The notes: generated by a model not told the origin, from the sequence alone. A stretch of 64,000 nucleotides of DNA from Sisyra terminalis (GCA_958496175.1 OY292275.1:41989701-42053700), one strand, 5' to 3'; counted from the first letter of the stretch, positions 42,470 through 55,090 are shown. Translations and numbers: made by a program.

Positions 42470-44480
42470 GTACACCATGATAAAACCATAGAGATATTTT
42501 GGAAGCAGTGGATACTAATGGAGTGCGAAGTTCATTCTCAGATAGCATTTTCCTTGCATAGTTACTAATAAACAAACTCAAAACTGATCAGAAATTAAAT
42601 ACAAATTTTCCTAAACAGATGTAGAATATTTTTGGGTACATATAAAAATGTTTTATATGCTATATCGGCTAAGAAAAAGTAAGGTTTTATGGCCGATCAG
42701 AAGTTATTAGTAATTTTGTCAGAAAAATGTTATCTGAGCATAAATTTCGTATTCCGTTCATAGGTTTCCTAAGGAAAACAAGAGTTAATTTTTCTGCAAA
42801 TATTACTCCAAATTTTTCACTTTTAGCCTACACTTATTCTCTGGATCGGTAGCCATAACTCTCAGCATAACGCTCAGCTATGTATAGGTATATTTTTAGT
42901 AGGTATATATAAGTAGCTTATAGTTTCCTTGAGTACTATTAAACAAGCTTCGGCATATGCATATATGATGTCACAATAACAATTAGCAGTTTTCTTGGAT
43001 TTTTGTTAATTCTTCTTTCACCATTTTATTCTATCATAATATTTTCATTTTGAAACAATTGAGGATCAGTAACGCGAATCGATATATTTACGGTAATACG
43101 TTTTGGACTTCGAATATTGCAGAATCTGGAAAATTTAATAAAGTATTAAGTCGCTTTTTGGATATTTATTATGTTGTTTGATTGAGTTTTCTTACCAAAA
43201 ATTTTGATACAATGATGAAGTCGTCGGGAGTGTTACAGATCTTTGAAAAATGGAACTCCATCATTGCATATTTGGTATTCGAATGTTTTATTTATTTTTT
43301 ATTAATTAGTCTTGTTCTGTACTTAAAGTTAAGAAATTTTTGTAATAAGGAACTAATTTGTGAGTGAAAAATTTAGTTTGTTATAGGATTCAATGGAAGT
43401 TTGTGGAATTGTGGGTTTTATAGCAAAAATCCTTTTTATTGTAACATTTTTTTCAAATTTAAAGTTCCTTACATTAAAGATTTTCTACTTTTTCATTAAA
43501 CTGCATAATAATGCCAATATAAAATTTTGAAAAACATATTTTTCGTAAAAATTTGTTAAAAATTAAACATTGAAATCTTTGAACAATACTTAGCTCTCAA
43601 AAGATTTTTATTCTAAAATAGTTGGGATTTTATAAGTCATTTACTTAGGGTATCCTTGGATTTAAGTAGACTATAAATAAAAGTTATATAAATAAAATTT
43701 TTGCAGATTCTTATCAATATTCTTAATATAATATAACCAATTACTAACAAAGTTAGACGAGGTTTTAGGCATTTATAAGTTGTACGAATTTTTTGGAGTA
43801 CCTCTGATTTCGTTCGCTTAATATTTTTGATGCTACAAAACAATAATCAAGAAGCTATGTTTTTTTAGAATGTTTTTTTTTTCTTATGAATAAACAGTAA
43901 AATGGTTATAATCTAATTTCAGAAGCTTTTTCAGGACCTTTAATTTTATGTTTTTTGTTTCAATGATAATATGAACCCCAAAATAGTTGCTCGATTTCAA
44001 AACTAATTTAGACATAAAATTATCGTGATTTACTTACTCGGTTCGATTCGATCGTCGAAAGCCACACGTTTCGAATATTCGAAAAAATCGATTTAAGAAA
44101 TTTGTTTTTTTCAGTTGTTGTTATTTAAATCTTTGATTCTATTGGTTCGTGAATAATTTGGTTTTATTACCGACATTATTACCGACGTTAGAGTTTTGTT
44201 TGTACCGTTATCAATCATAAGCCTTGCGGCTCATCATTTACGTAAGATCGTAGGTATAAGCCTCGTGATGGCCTTTTGTCGTTAGGTACTTTATACATAT
44301 CAGAAATCTTTCAAATTCCTCACCGAACAAATCAGTCTAAGAAATGTTAAAAAGTTCATCAACCCTGTTCGAACGAAGCAAAAAAAAAAAGCTTTAAAAA
44401 GCTCTTAGTCCCTTGTCAAATCCTCTTCAAATTTGAGGTTTCTGACTTTTGATCTCGGTAAATTTTCCATAGCGAAACTA
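42470..44480. other. AT-rich non-coding DNA
   Basis: No gene is recognised. Confidence 0.5.
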
Positions 44481-44484
44481 TGTG

Positions 44485-44610
44485 TGTTAAGTGACGATTT
44501 TTAATTAGCTCAAAAGGTTTTTTATTCGCCTCATTTGCATAGTTATTAGCATAAATCAAAATGCATTCATATGCACTAATTGATTGAGCGCCAATTCCTT
44601 GAATTTTTAA
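44485..44610. promoter_or_regulatory. Candidate enhancer core with octamer and homeodomain sites
   Basis: Within about 70 bp lie an exact octamer ATTTGCAT (44533-44540), two more ATGCA half sites, TTATTAGC and TAATTGATTGA (from about 44578). Such packing resembles conserved developmental enhancers, but no cross-species comparison is possible here. Confidence 0.2.
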
Positions 44611-45310
44611 TCTTTGTTCTTTTATTTTTGCAGTTCAATCATATTTTTTTTTTGGGTTTGAAGGCTTATAAAACTTTGTATTTTTGACAATACAAAAATT
44701 TAATTTAAAATGTGACATTTTTAATGGGTCACAAAATTGATTGACTGGATTTTTGGATAAAGACTTCAGCTTTAAAAAGACAATCGATAAGTGCAGTAAA
44801 ATTTTATTTTCGAAGATTGACAATTTTTACAACTTTGAAAGGAATATATATATTCCTAACCCATAGATCACGATACGTACAAGTAAAAGGAACATAACAC
44901 TCCACCCTCTTGGAAATTTTAAATTCAGTCTTAATAATTTAAAAACAGAAGTTTGTATTCATGAAATGAAAATAAGAAACATAATTTTTTAAAGATTTAA
45001 AAAACTGTACCTAAAATGACCAACCAGCTCTTTTGTTTAAAATTTCTACTGACACCTGACTATTTAAGCCTTTTTTATTTTATACGAATATCCAACAATA
45101 CACTGAATCAATTTTTCATCCCTTATTTACAACAAACAGTGGCCCAAAAGTAACTGATATTTTTGAACATTTAAATGGATATTAAAAAAAATTATTTCAG
45201 TATTTATAAATTTTCATTGGTTTAAAGAGCAAAAATGCAATGTGGGGTACAAAATATCTAATACATGATCACCCCTTCTTTTGGATTACGTATTCATTTT
45301 TCAAATGCTC
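44611..45310. other. AT-rich non-coding DNA
   Basis: No gene or repeat is recognised. Confidence 0.5.
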
Positions 45311-45622
45311 TGATCTGTATAAATGGATAGCGCACTGCACAGTATTGGAGTGAACTAAGCAAAATGCAACAGCGACTATGTTGGAAGTGTTGCTAGAGAA
45401 GAATTATTTACATAGAAATCTCTCTTCTCCGATGTGAAGAAAACAGACTCTTGTTTAAGCGCTTATTAGTGTAGACAAGCGCTCATTGGCACTCAATTGC
45501 CAGCTGTTGTTTTTAGTTACCATTAAAGCTATGCTTACGTAGACGGCAATTCGATCGCCAAACTAATTTTTTTTAATTTCTATTTGACACCGTTTGCACG
45601 GTCTATCCATTTATACATATCA
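45311..45622. mobile_element. Possible MITE with 20-bp TIRs
   Basis: TGATCTGTATAAATGGATAG at 45311-45330 is inverted at 45603-45622 with one mismatch. The 312-bp interior is less AT-rich than the surroundings and has no ORF. I see no target duplication, so the ends are provisional. No second copy occurs in the window. Confidence 0.5.
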
Positions 45623-46575
45623 ACGTTTTAATGAAATTTTCAATTACCTAGTGAAGTGGTTGCGAAAAAATATTCGCAATACTGCGTAGCAAATGTTATC
45701 TTTAAAATGCTTTTAAAATTAAAAATAAGGTAACTCATGAAATAGAAGTATAACGGTATTAACCCATATGATCTTGTTAGCCGTATATCAACACCAATTA
45801 ACATTATTTATTTTGGATTTTGAAAGTATACCCTGGGAGAAGATTTTTTTCAAGAACTTCGAACTGTTTTCCGAAAATATAAAATGAATTTTCACAATTT
45901 ATACCCATTGTTCACTTGGATATTTTTCATTGAGATGTATGATTAGTGTGAACGTGCTACATAAGTACTATGTTAAATTTAATTTTCCATTTTCCCTCAA
46001 TTCGCCGAGTGCTCGTACCCCTTCCATTACATGTTTGTATAAAAAATATTTTCTCGTTTTTAAGTTGGCATATGAAGCAGAATGGAATTGTTCTAACAAT
46101 GGCCACGAGAGAGCACTGATATTAAAAAAATGTATAAAAGTGTGGACCCGATAATATTCATTATATTTGGGCAGATCTAGAACCAGGTTTACTCTAGTAA
46201 TTCAACTCAGTGGTAATTTTTCATAACCTCACCTCAAGGTTTACTTATAATAGCTTCAATATTTTAAGAAACCTAGGCTTACAGTGAAACAAAGGATGAC
46301 AAATTTAAAATGTCAGTTACTTTGGAATATCCTATTGCATAATACGAGTATGTGGTGCACGGTAAATGGTATAGAAGTCTGATAATTTAATATTATTCAT
46401 TTTTTCTTTTAATTTGAAGAAAGTTACTCTGGCATATGGAAAGACAGACCCGCATTATAAAAGTCTTATTTTTACCATTTGGTTATAAAGGTTTTTAGAG
46501 AATTATAGAGTTGGAATAAATGAATGACTAAGTTTTCTGAGGTTAAAAGTTTTTCCATGAAAATTGCTAAACTAA
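45623..46575. other. AT-rich non-coding DNA
   Basis: No gene is recognised. Confidence 0.5.
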
Positions 46576-46579
46576 AAAT

Positions 46580-47350
46580 TGCGTTATAAAAACTGTTGTC
46601 GCATCAAAGTGCATCTGTGACGACACGTTGTGACACGTAGTCTCCGTCTTTGAGGGTGATGCAGGAGTTAATAACATTGCAAATTTGCGAGTTTGTCGGA
46701 ATCTGTTGTGATATAGAAGGTGACGCGGAACCAAACCAGGAAGTCATATGTAGGAGTTGGGGTCGGTGGTGAATTTTGCAGTGCAATCACCCCTAAAACA
46801 TTCCCGTTGAGCGTACGGTTCGGTTGCTACTCGGTGGTCAATACGAGACTATCAAACCGGGGCTCGTATTCTCTACACCCGTCGAAATCTCCCGAAAAAA
46901 ACTTGGTAAAATTGAAAAAAACTAAGTTAAATTGAAAAAAGTTGGAAAACTTGTAAAAAAAAAACTACTTCAAGTAATTTGAAGAGTTTAAAATTTTTGT
47001 CCTTTTTATAATAGGAAAGAAGGGGTATAATAAAAAATTAAGACAATTAAGACTTCTTTGAAGAAAAATTTATATGAATCTACTTTAAATAAAATTTTGG
47101 TATTTTTGGGTAATAAAACCAACAGTACGAGTGGTAGGCTACAATTTGTATCAATGGGGTTGAGAATCAAAGCGCAGGGTGACGCGTCGTAACTCGCAGC
47201 ATCCCTCTCGTGTCTGTTCTACTGTCTGGGAACTCGGAGCGGCACATTGATAAACAGATACATGCACACATATACAGGGTAAAAGTTTCGAGGGATCGTA
47301 ACACAGACGCAGTTCTCTGTAAAATTTAATGGTATTTCCGCCAACTTTGG
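46580..47350. other. Two GC-richer islands of unknown nature
   Basis: 46590-46880 and 47150-47350 are close to balanced GC in a strongly AT-rich setting. Both contain GGTGACGCG (near 46718 and 47178). Minus-strand open frames exist (for example 47151-47366) but show no domain. They could be LTR or host exon fragments, or a recent insertion. I cannot decide from the sequence. Confidence 0.3.
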
Positions 47351-47964
47351 TCGCCAATTTCAGCAATATGAAATTTCGTTACCTCATTAATGAACGAGTT
47401 AATTATATTACGAGAGCTTTGCCCTCCCTCATCTGACATCTGACACTGATCATAAATTTTCAACTTCAAAAACCCCAAATGACACATAATGTAATAAGAT
47501 GCCCATTGTTGACGCAACTGTTCTTTGTTGTATCAAGCTAATGGCAAATTTTTGCCTTCGATGCTTTTTCAGAGGTTCTTAGAAGTATAGACTTAAGTAT
47601 ACAATAATTTTTGTGTTAAATACAAAAATTTAGGTTTATTGATTTTTGTGTTCATCTCAATAGAATCTAAATAGAAAAAAAAATGGTCGTTTTTACTGTA
47701 CAGTACTTTGTTAAAACACATTCACCTTTAAAAAAGTGGATTTGTCTTTACAAACGTATGTAGTTTTTTCTGCGAAAAGTTTCAATTACTTTTGTTTTAT
47801 CACTAGAGTTCTTATCAAAATTCACTTCGTTATAATTTTAAAATATTAGTGCCTACCCGTGAAATATTCACATCCAACACTGAGATGACTAGCAATTGAC
47901 TGACAAAATATCAAAGGTTATTATGGTCTTAAAAACCATACAAATTTTCTTTCTTTTTTAATTG

Positions 47965-48085
47965 TTGTTTACCATCGTTTTATAACTATTAAGATCTCTA
48001 GCGATTCTAAGGTAAATAAAAATTCATAAATCGAGAAATATTGGAAGTTTGTTCGATACAACGTACGAACCCAACACATAAGCAT
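47965..48085 (-). mobile_element. tRNA-derived SINE, 5'-truncated copy G
   Basis: On the minus strand it has the family body: a B-box-like GTTCGTACG with neighbouring TATCGAAC, TTTCTCGATTTATGAATTTT, TCGCTAGAGATCTTAATAGT and ATAAAACGATGGTAAA. The tRNA-like head is missing. Confidence 0.7.
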
Positions 48086-48424
48086 TATTTCGTGTAGTTG
48101 GCTTGATTTATATTTTATAAAGCAGAAGTAACTCCTTTGGGTACATGCAAAATTGCAGTTGTTTCCAGAATAGCTTCTAATTTACTGTTCAGTGTGCTAT
48201 TCATGCTAGGTGTGATAATATGAAACCGGAATTTGCCAACATGTGATGCTGGTTGCCAATACAGGATCTACCAAACCATGTCATTAAACCCCTTTTTTTG
48301 ATATCTGACAAACATTTTCATTCCACTTTTCCACGACTTCATCATGGTTAATAGCAGTGAACAGTCAATTTTTTACCTTATTAGTAGAATTCGTAGACAG
48401 CATTGGTTATTTACTACTTTTTCT

Positions 48425-48540
48425 TCTTCTTATGTAGGCCTTAGACCTATTCCTTCAATTTTTCTGGGAAGTGGAGGTCCAGTTATCCTTCCATTGCTTG
48501 AGGGGTCTTCCGATGGGTTGTCTATTACTATTTAAATATA
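48425..48540 (-). pseudogene. LINE ORF2 C-terminal tail
   Basis: The minus-strand frame reads RQPIGRPLKQWKDNW. This matches the 'RRPxGRPxKRWxDD' tail of RTE- and Jockey-like LINEs. It is followed by a stop and an AAGAAGAAG tail of the kind seen at their 3' ends. It is short and non-functional. Confidence 0.45.
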
Positions 48541-48569
48541 ACCTGCTGCGAACTCGCATCGAATAAGGA

Positions 48570-48880
48570 ATACAAAGGAATTTTGCTGTCCGACGATTCC
48601 CGATAATTTCTCTAGTCACACAGAAAAACAAGTGAAGAATATAATTGAAGCATTCAGATTGAAAATACTTCCGTAAGCGGCTTATTACGTAGATTTAGGT
48701 TCTCCAGACTATTACTTATTAGCGTGGGTGGGACACGTAGGTGCATATCTTACGAGGATTCACAAAAATTACTCAATATTTGATTTTGCTCCAAAGATAA
48801 ATAATTTTTTTGGCATGGTATCCATAAATTATCAGAAAGATGGCAAAATCATATAGTTAATAAAGGGAATTATTCCAAAT
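48570..48880 (+). pseudogene. mariner transposase C-terminal fragment (D34D)
   Basis: The frame from 48602 reads DNFSSHTEKQVKNIIEAFRL, KILP, stop, AAYYVDLGSPDYYLLAWVGH, then NNFFGMVSINYQKDGKII. This aligns with the mariner catalytic region 'DNARPHTAKxVKxxIEAxxWEVLPHAAYSPDLAPSDYHLFAWM' and the C-terminal 'FFxxGIxKLPERWEKV'. Exactly 34 codons separate the two aspartates, the mariner spacing. One stop lies inside, replacing the His of LPH. The N-terminal DNA-binding part and TIRs are not found. Confidence 0.85.
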
Positions 48881-48914
48881 AAAATGTGAATTTACATGCT
48901 AAAATAGAGAAAGT

Positions 48915-49305
48915 TTTTTTACTGTCTATGAAATAAATAAAAAATATTGTGGTCTTAATTATGTAGTATAACTCACAAAAAGTAAATTATAAACAAAAAT
49001 TTGAACAAAAGTTCAAGCAAATGTATTTTTGATGTATTGATTAGATACGTATTTCGATTGCCAAGCAAACTTAACATAAGATCACGTAACTCATCACATA
49101 GCAGTTACGGAGCGATCAAATACTACTTGATGATCACCAAGGAAGGCCGCTTGGCAATCGAAATACGCATCTGGGCAATGCGTTAAAATACATTTGTTTG
49201 AACTTTTGTTCAAAATGTTTAAAGTATACTTATGTAAATTATATGACATAAATTAGGTAGACCACAATATATTTTATATATTATGTTATCAGTATTCCAA
49301 AGTTC
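48915..49305. mobile_element. TIR element with ~120-150-bp inverted arms
   Basis: The segment TTTGAACAAAAGTTCAAGCA through GTATTTCGATTGCCAAGC (49000-49067) is inverted at 49150-49217. The match continues outward to about 48922 and 49300, including ATATTGTGGTCTTAATTATG against CATAAATTAGGTAGACCACA. An 80-bp unique centre has no gene. A half copy lies at 25.8-26.0 kb. The family is unknown, and the exact ends and target duplication are unclear. Confidence 0.75.
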
Positions 49306-49309
49306 AAAG

Positions 49310-51195
49310 TCAGCGAAAACATCGAATTTGATAATGAAAGTTTAGTTCTGACAAAAAAATCCGGTTTCATCTTTACACACCCAATATACAATAAACGAAA
49401 CAATCCAAATCACTTTCCGTAACAAAATTTATGACGTTATTAATTTTTGCTCTTTACAGCACGCCAAAAGAAGTATAACTTCATAAAATTAACTCATTTT
49501 ATTTCACACACATCTGTGTTAGCAAAACATCAATTTTTATCGGATATAAAGATAAAATTTTCTTCAAAAACACTCGTTTATCTACATTGTTGTTTCATTA
49601 AACTTCCTTTGATTTTTATTATATTTGTTATCGTTTAAATGAGTCAATTATTTAAAATTAATGGTTTAATCCTTCATGTTTTTCATTTAAGTGGTTCAAG
49701 AGTCAAGGCTCAAATTTTTGAGGATTAAACATTGACTCAAGAAAAGGATGACTTGACAACTTTTCAAAGGCTGTTATAGTCCTAGAATTTGAGTACACAT
49801 TAGGCACATACAATTATAAGTAATGACTTGAACAACGCTGGACAATACTCCCAATTGTTCGACCGTTAGTGGTGCAGTCCCCTTTTACATGTATAAAATA
49901 TGAAGTTAGTAATCCGGCTGTTTATGCATAATGAAGATAGTTTCAACGATAAATTTCAATGAAAATCGTAATTTAATATTTTGTTGGAGTAATAATGAGA
50001 TTTTATTTACATGAACTGTTTCCAGTTGGTGCCTGGCTGCATCAAACCGCAAGTTGGGATATTGGGTTTTCCACGAAAATTTTTCTGTTTTATTTGATCG
50101 CTGGAAAGGATTTTTTTTTGGTGTTGTTCGGTGGTCACTAACCCCTTCGGGTGGTGAAGAACGAAAGTGTCGCGTCTTCGTCGTTCTTTTTCAAAACGCC
50201 GAAATTATACTTTTGCGAATTTGAGATGAATGTGTTTCGAAAGTCTAACGATTTCGAATTACATTATTAATACGTGCGCCCCTTTTTTTTGGTTTGGCGT
50301 TGTGTAATTCGATAGCGTTGTATGAGATTTATTACAATTTATGTTCCGACTAGAAAGATTCAACGCAATGCACTTGTATGCACATGCAAAATGCATTTTG
50401 CTCACACACATCACAGGCGGCTATGAAACCATATTTTTCATCAAGTCGGCCATGAACAGGGCTAATATCCTCCCCATTTTTTTTCAAACTTGTCAAACCA
50501 TTCTTTTTTCTTTGTAACAAATTCTAAGAACTAAATTTTTCATCATTACATCAGGAAATAATTAGACTGATTTTTTTTTAAAAATCGCACGTTTTTTCAT
50601 CCAAATTCCAAATTTATCTCCGACACCAACGTGATTTAAAAACAAACTTTTCATAGTTGACCTTTGATAAATTCCAACTTCTTTTTTTTGTGAGAAATTT
50701 ATTGAATCATTCATAAAATTTCTGCGTATTGCGTTCACTCGTAACGGGCAAATAAATCGAGTCAATATTGTGACGTTTAAATCTTTTGCAATCGCTGGAA
50801 ATTCCAAAGAGGTTCGGGTTTTCGGCTTAAGGTGGATGGAGGAAAGTCTGACAAGTTCTTGTACTTATTACGTGGGTGCAATTATCTCATAGTAGTTAAT
50901 GTTCGCGGAAACTGGGGGAGACAACCGCTTGAATAATTTCCCAAGATTGCAATTACAAGCCTTGGGCACTTAATAAACTAAAAAAAAAAAACTGAAAATT
51001 ATATCCAAAATTAATTTTCCTACTTCAACTCTGGAAATTTAATATTCAAAATAATGCTTTAGGGGCTATCAATGAATTATGTTTATGATATATTAAAGCA
51101 TACTATAGATACAATAGTAAGGATCTACAGTAATGTACGAAATAATACAATTACCTTTTCATAAAGTACTGATTGTTCGAAATATAACGATTGTT
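49310..51195. other. Non-coding DNA
   Basis: No gene is recognised. The segment about 50010-50440 is less AT-rich, with a small hairpin ACCCCTTCGGGT at 50138-50149, and may be unique host DNA. Confidence 0.45.
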
Positions 51196-51199
51196 TTAA

Positions 51200-51580
51200 G
51201 TATGAAAAAAATAGAAACTATTACTTAATACGAAATATCTCGAAACCATACCTAAATTATTGCTTCCACCATCTTGATTTTCACCGTTCAGCCCATTTTT
51301 TTTAGTTGGGCTTTATTTTCATTACCCATAAATTTTCACTAGAATTCAGATGTGGTGAATTTCCAGGCCAGTCCAGAATTCCAGACTAAATTCTTTTCCT
51401 TGAAATAGTTAATCAAAGTTTAAGAAACATGTCATTGGTCTGAATTTTCGTCAACTCCTGAACCAAACATTGATCTAACATTGTTTTGTATTTTTCACTC
51501 TTTATCATTCCTTCACTCGGAATACCTACGTTTTCCTGGTTTTGAGAATGAAAAATATCCCCAAAACATCTTCTGATCAA
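51200..51580 (-). pseudogene. Tc1-type transposase relic
   Basis: The minus strand reads MFWGYFSFS near 51569, then SEKYKTMLDQCL, QTNDMFLKL and, after two stops, LDWPGNSPHLNSSENLW (51376 downward). The last is the Tc1 catalytic block 'LDWPxNSPDLNPIENLW', in which the Asp of SPD has become His. About 31 codons separate the probable middle aspartate from the final Glu, against 34 in the family, so there is a small deletion. Many stops make it inactive. No terminal repeats are recognised. Confidence 0.85.
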
Positions 51581-52139
51581 AATCAACCGATATATAATAC
51601 TTCACTTAATTCAATTTGAATTACAAACAAATAGGTTATATGACTAATTTTGGAAAATTGATTAAAATTATTTTTTATTTCAATATAAACATAATACATT
51701 GATATTTTCAGGACATCTCTTATAATATCAATGGTACAGTTAAAATCCCAAAATCACGCCAAAAAAAAAAAACAATTTCTGTAATGGCAGTAAGGTGTGA
51801 CGTCATTTGCAAGCAGACAAGTTAGCCTAAACAATTGAGCTAAAGATAATTTAGTAGTAGGAAAATTAAAGTGAATCTTCGTTCAAATATAGTGGATACA
51901 TTGGTATAAAATGTGTAGTAGTTACGTGTAAGACCTTAATAAATATGTTTACAAAAGTTCCACATTAATTTTCTGTTTCTATTTAAACGACTCCCCAAAT
52001 CAGTTATTTGAAAATTTTTGTCAACATAACCAAAAATGAAGCATTAAAAAAATTTTGAATGAATACATGAACGTTTGTAGATAAGTAATTCTATTTGTAT
52101 ATGCTGTCCATCTTAGGTTATAAGTCGTTAATTTTAGCT

Positions 52140-52415
52140 CGCATAAAATTTGACTTGGCTCATGTCCCCTTTTAAAACTGTCAAATCTGACAACCTTGCA
52201 TTTTTTGCTTTGTTTCTTATTCTATACACGATTTTTCTATTACTTCAATTTTAATACCGTATTTTTCTCTTTTGAGGCTAAATTTTCATTATGAGTCGTT
52301 TTTTTGGCGAATTATATTTAAGAAAAAGTAGAAAATGCAACGTTGCCAGATTTGATGGGCCTAAAAAGGATATGAGCCTATGATTTTAATTTAAGGTTCA
52401 AAATAAAAATTCTTA
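52140..52415. mobile_element. Foldback element built from the MITE core
   Basis: GAAAATGCAACGTTGCCAGA and the sequence to GATATGAGCC near 52390 is inverted at about 52145-52205 (GGCTCATGTCC to CTGACAACCTTGCATTTT). The right half is also homologous to the internal part of the Merlin-like MITEs (CTCTTTTG.GG.TAAATTTT.ATTATGA and AATGCAACGTTGCCAGATT). It lacks their GGTATAAGCTT ends, so it is a related element or a deletion derivative. Confidence 0.6.
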
Positions 52416-52658
52416 GATTTCTTAAAATATTATGAAAAAATTAAATCAGTCATAACTCAAAAATAGAAAATAACAATCAGACAATATAAAGCGCGAACAA
52501 TAATCAATCAAGAAAAGCATGTTTACTAGCATATGACGTCACTGGAATTGCAACCAATTACATGCCGTTCTAGTTCGTGTTGAAATTTCAAGAATTATCT
52601 TACTTTTTTTCGGGGAATTTACACAACCTATGCTATAAAATACAGTCAAATATGCTTT

Positions 52659-54234
52659 CCATCCTAATATTTGATAGAATTGCAACAATTTGTTCTATAT
52701 TTCCAACTTTGTGAAATACCCTATATATATCTAAATACCCTATAATTATACATAGGTACATTCTTGTTGAGCAAAAATTTTGGGTAAATCAGGAAAAAAT
52801 CAACCTACTTTTTAAATCAATATAAGTTGTTTCTGATTTCTGACAAGTTCATTTCCTTTAAATAGACACCCATAATGTTTAGAAGAAAAACATATCCAGG
52901 GGAATTACATTCTTAAACTATTGGATTTTTTATATTAAGTTGTTATTTAAATAGGTAAACGAGATAATCATTCGAGTCTCAGATATTATTTTTATTGGAT
53001 AACGGCATATAGGAAGCCAAAATTTCGGCATTAAACTTCATTGTTTTATAAGTCAGTCAGTTGGTCTGTTTGTCTATTTGTCCAAAAAAAAAACTATGTT
53101 TATATAATACCAAATCCAAATTCATTTAAGTACCGTAATAATTGACGAGACTCAAATTGATTTTCTTGCGCCTCTTTTATCAAACTTTTATCGATTCTAT
53201 GTTTACCTAATTTTTTACGTTGACCATAAATTTTTTCAGGCATTTTTTGTTTTGTTTTAAGTAATTTTGGTATACGTCTTACCGCATCGAATCGGTTTTT
53301 TTTTATATGTATATATGTGAATAAAACGCCGTTATGAGATGGCCTTACTGGTTGCCAGAAAAAAATTGGTGAGACGATCAGCTTTACATATATACATAAT
53401 ATGTGTGTGACTCGAGTTACACACTCGCCTCCGCCATTTGCAGCTCACATAACGACAATAAATTTTTGCCAAAAATGACCCAAGAATTACAATTTTACGA
53501 GCCAAGAACATAAGAAAACGAATATTTTTATTTGCAAATTGCATAGGTATGATTCCAGTGATGTCAGTGATGAAGATTCAGGTCGTACATTATGAGAAAC
53601 GTTCATTTGAAAAAAATTTGTAACGTAATTCCCTTGGAACACATTTTTGGGGTTTTTCTTAAATACCTAATTAATATTGTGGTGGTTTAAAATTATAAAC
53701 TTACAAACTGGAGAAGTATGGAGGATATGGAAGGAAATAGAATTAAATATTTATTTCGGTAAATATAAATATATCTATTGTCGTTTCTAGGTAGTATTTA
53801 TCAGACAGTAAAGGAATATCCAAACATATTAATAAGAGGATTTTGTCCTTTTTGTTTTCTTTCCAAAGTTTTTAAATGTTGTGTTTCCAATTTTTTTTGT
53901 TGCTTATCGGTGAAAATAAACATTAATTTAAAACTCTTATATTCATAAACTCATAAATTCATATATTACAGTTATATCAATATAAAAATTCTTATAGTTT
54001 AAGAATGTAATTCCCCTGGATATGATTTTCTTCCAAACATTATATGTGTCTATTTAAAGGAAATGAAGTATCAGAAGTCAGAAACAACTTGTATTGATTG
54101 AAAAAGTAGGTTAAATTTTTCCTGATTTATTCAAAATTTTTGCTCAACAAGAATGTCTCTATAACAGGGTATTTAAAAAAAATGAAAATATAGTACAAAT
54201 TGTGGCAAATCTATCAAATAAATACTAGGGTAGA
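52659..54234. mobile_element. Large element with ~280-bp inverted repeats
   Basis: 52659-52945 and 53975-54234 are inverted copies. Shared wording includes CATATCCAGGGGAATTACAT, GTTTCTGA..TCTGA and CAAAAATTTTG, with ACATTCTTGTTGAGCAAAAA and ATTTGATAGA further out. They enclose about 1.03 kb without a recognisable gene; a 70-codon minus-strand frame at 53332-53544 has no motif. Terminal sequence and duplication are unclear. Size and arms suggest a non-autonomous DNA transposon or foldback element. Confidence 0.75.
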
Positions 54235-54284
54235 GTTAATTATAAAATCTTATATTCATAAATTCATATATTAGGTGTACTAGA

Positions 54285-55090
54285 AAATAATGTCGTTTTT
54301 AAACCAATAGTCAATTCACTTTTATCTGCTTATAAGTTATTTCAAAGTGGTACTAAGGACAATCTACAATTAGAGTAATTCATTAACTTAGTACAAATTA
54401 CAAAATATTTTTTATTCCGAAATTTATATTGAAATGGTAGGACCAAAAACCCGAAAGAATATAAATTCGGTATTGTATGCTCATCGAGTTTCACAGGATA
54501 GCAACGCAAAATTGTTACTTAAAAGATTTTCAATCTTTATCAAAGTGCATTAGATGTTCATCAGTGCCAAATGAGTTTTTTATGTTCAAATTTGATAATT
54601 TTCATTTCTCCAACTAGTACCAACGAAAAATGATCAAAAATTTAATTAATAAAAAGTTAAGGGGGAAAATGGTGCCAAATGTATGGCAGAAAATCGGACA
54701 ACTGTCAAATAATTCCCATCAATCTTAATCGATCGGCCAAATACCCAAAAGTGTCCAAAAACTGTTAACAGATAAAATTCTATGCTGCAACACGGTAATG
54801 GAAGACTCCTCTGTAGAAGAAAAGCCCTGGAAAAAAAAATTAATTAAGGAGGAGGTGATATTGCCGTACCCACTATAACCGTCAAAAGTTTTTTTATCGG
54901 ATTTCTATTTATTTCAATCGTTACTACATTTACTAAGTGGTAAACAAATTGAATGCTAAAGTGATGTTGAAAATGTAATTTTTTGATATTGTCCTTAGTA
55001 ATCAATTGATTTTTCTAATATGAGATTAAAAATTTGCACATAGATGTCAAAACGTTGATACTATTGAGGCTGATTATATCATTGATTTAA
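54285..55090 (+). repeat. Dispersed ~0.8-kb repeat, copy 2
   Basis: It is colinear with 38600-39395. The left boundary region starts TTAGGTGTACTAGAAAATAA near 54272, which resembles a mariner terminal repeat, but no matching right end is found. Scattered protein-like similarity between the two copies is broken by stops. Homology resumes after the 320-bp TTAA element, from 55411 to about 55500. Confidence 0.75.

Noticed and set aside
50138..50149. ACCCCTTCGGGT hairpin as terminator or histone-type stem-loop
   Set aside because: It does not match the histone 3' stem-loop and has no gene next to it.
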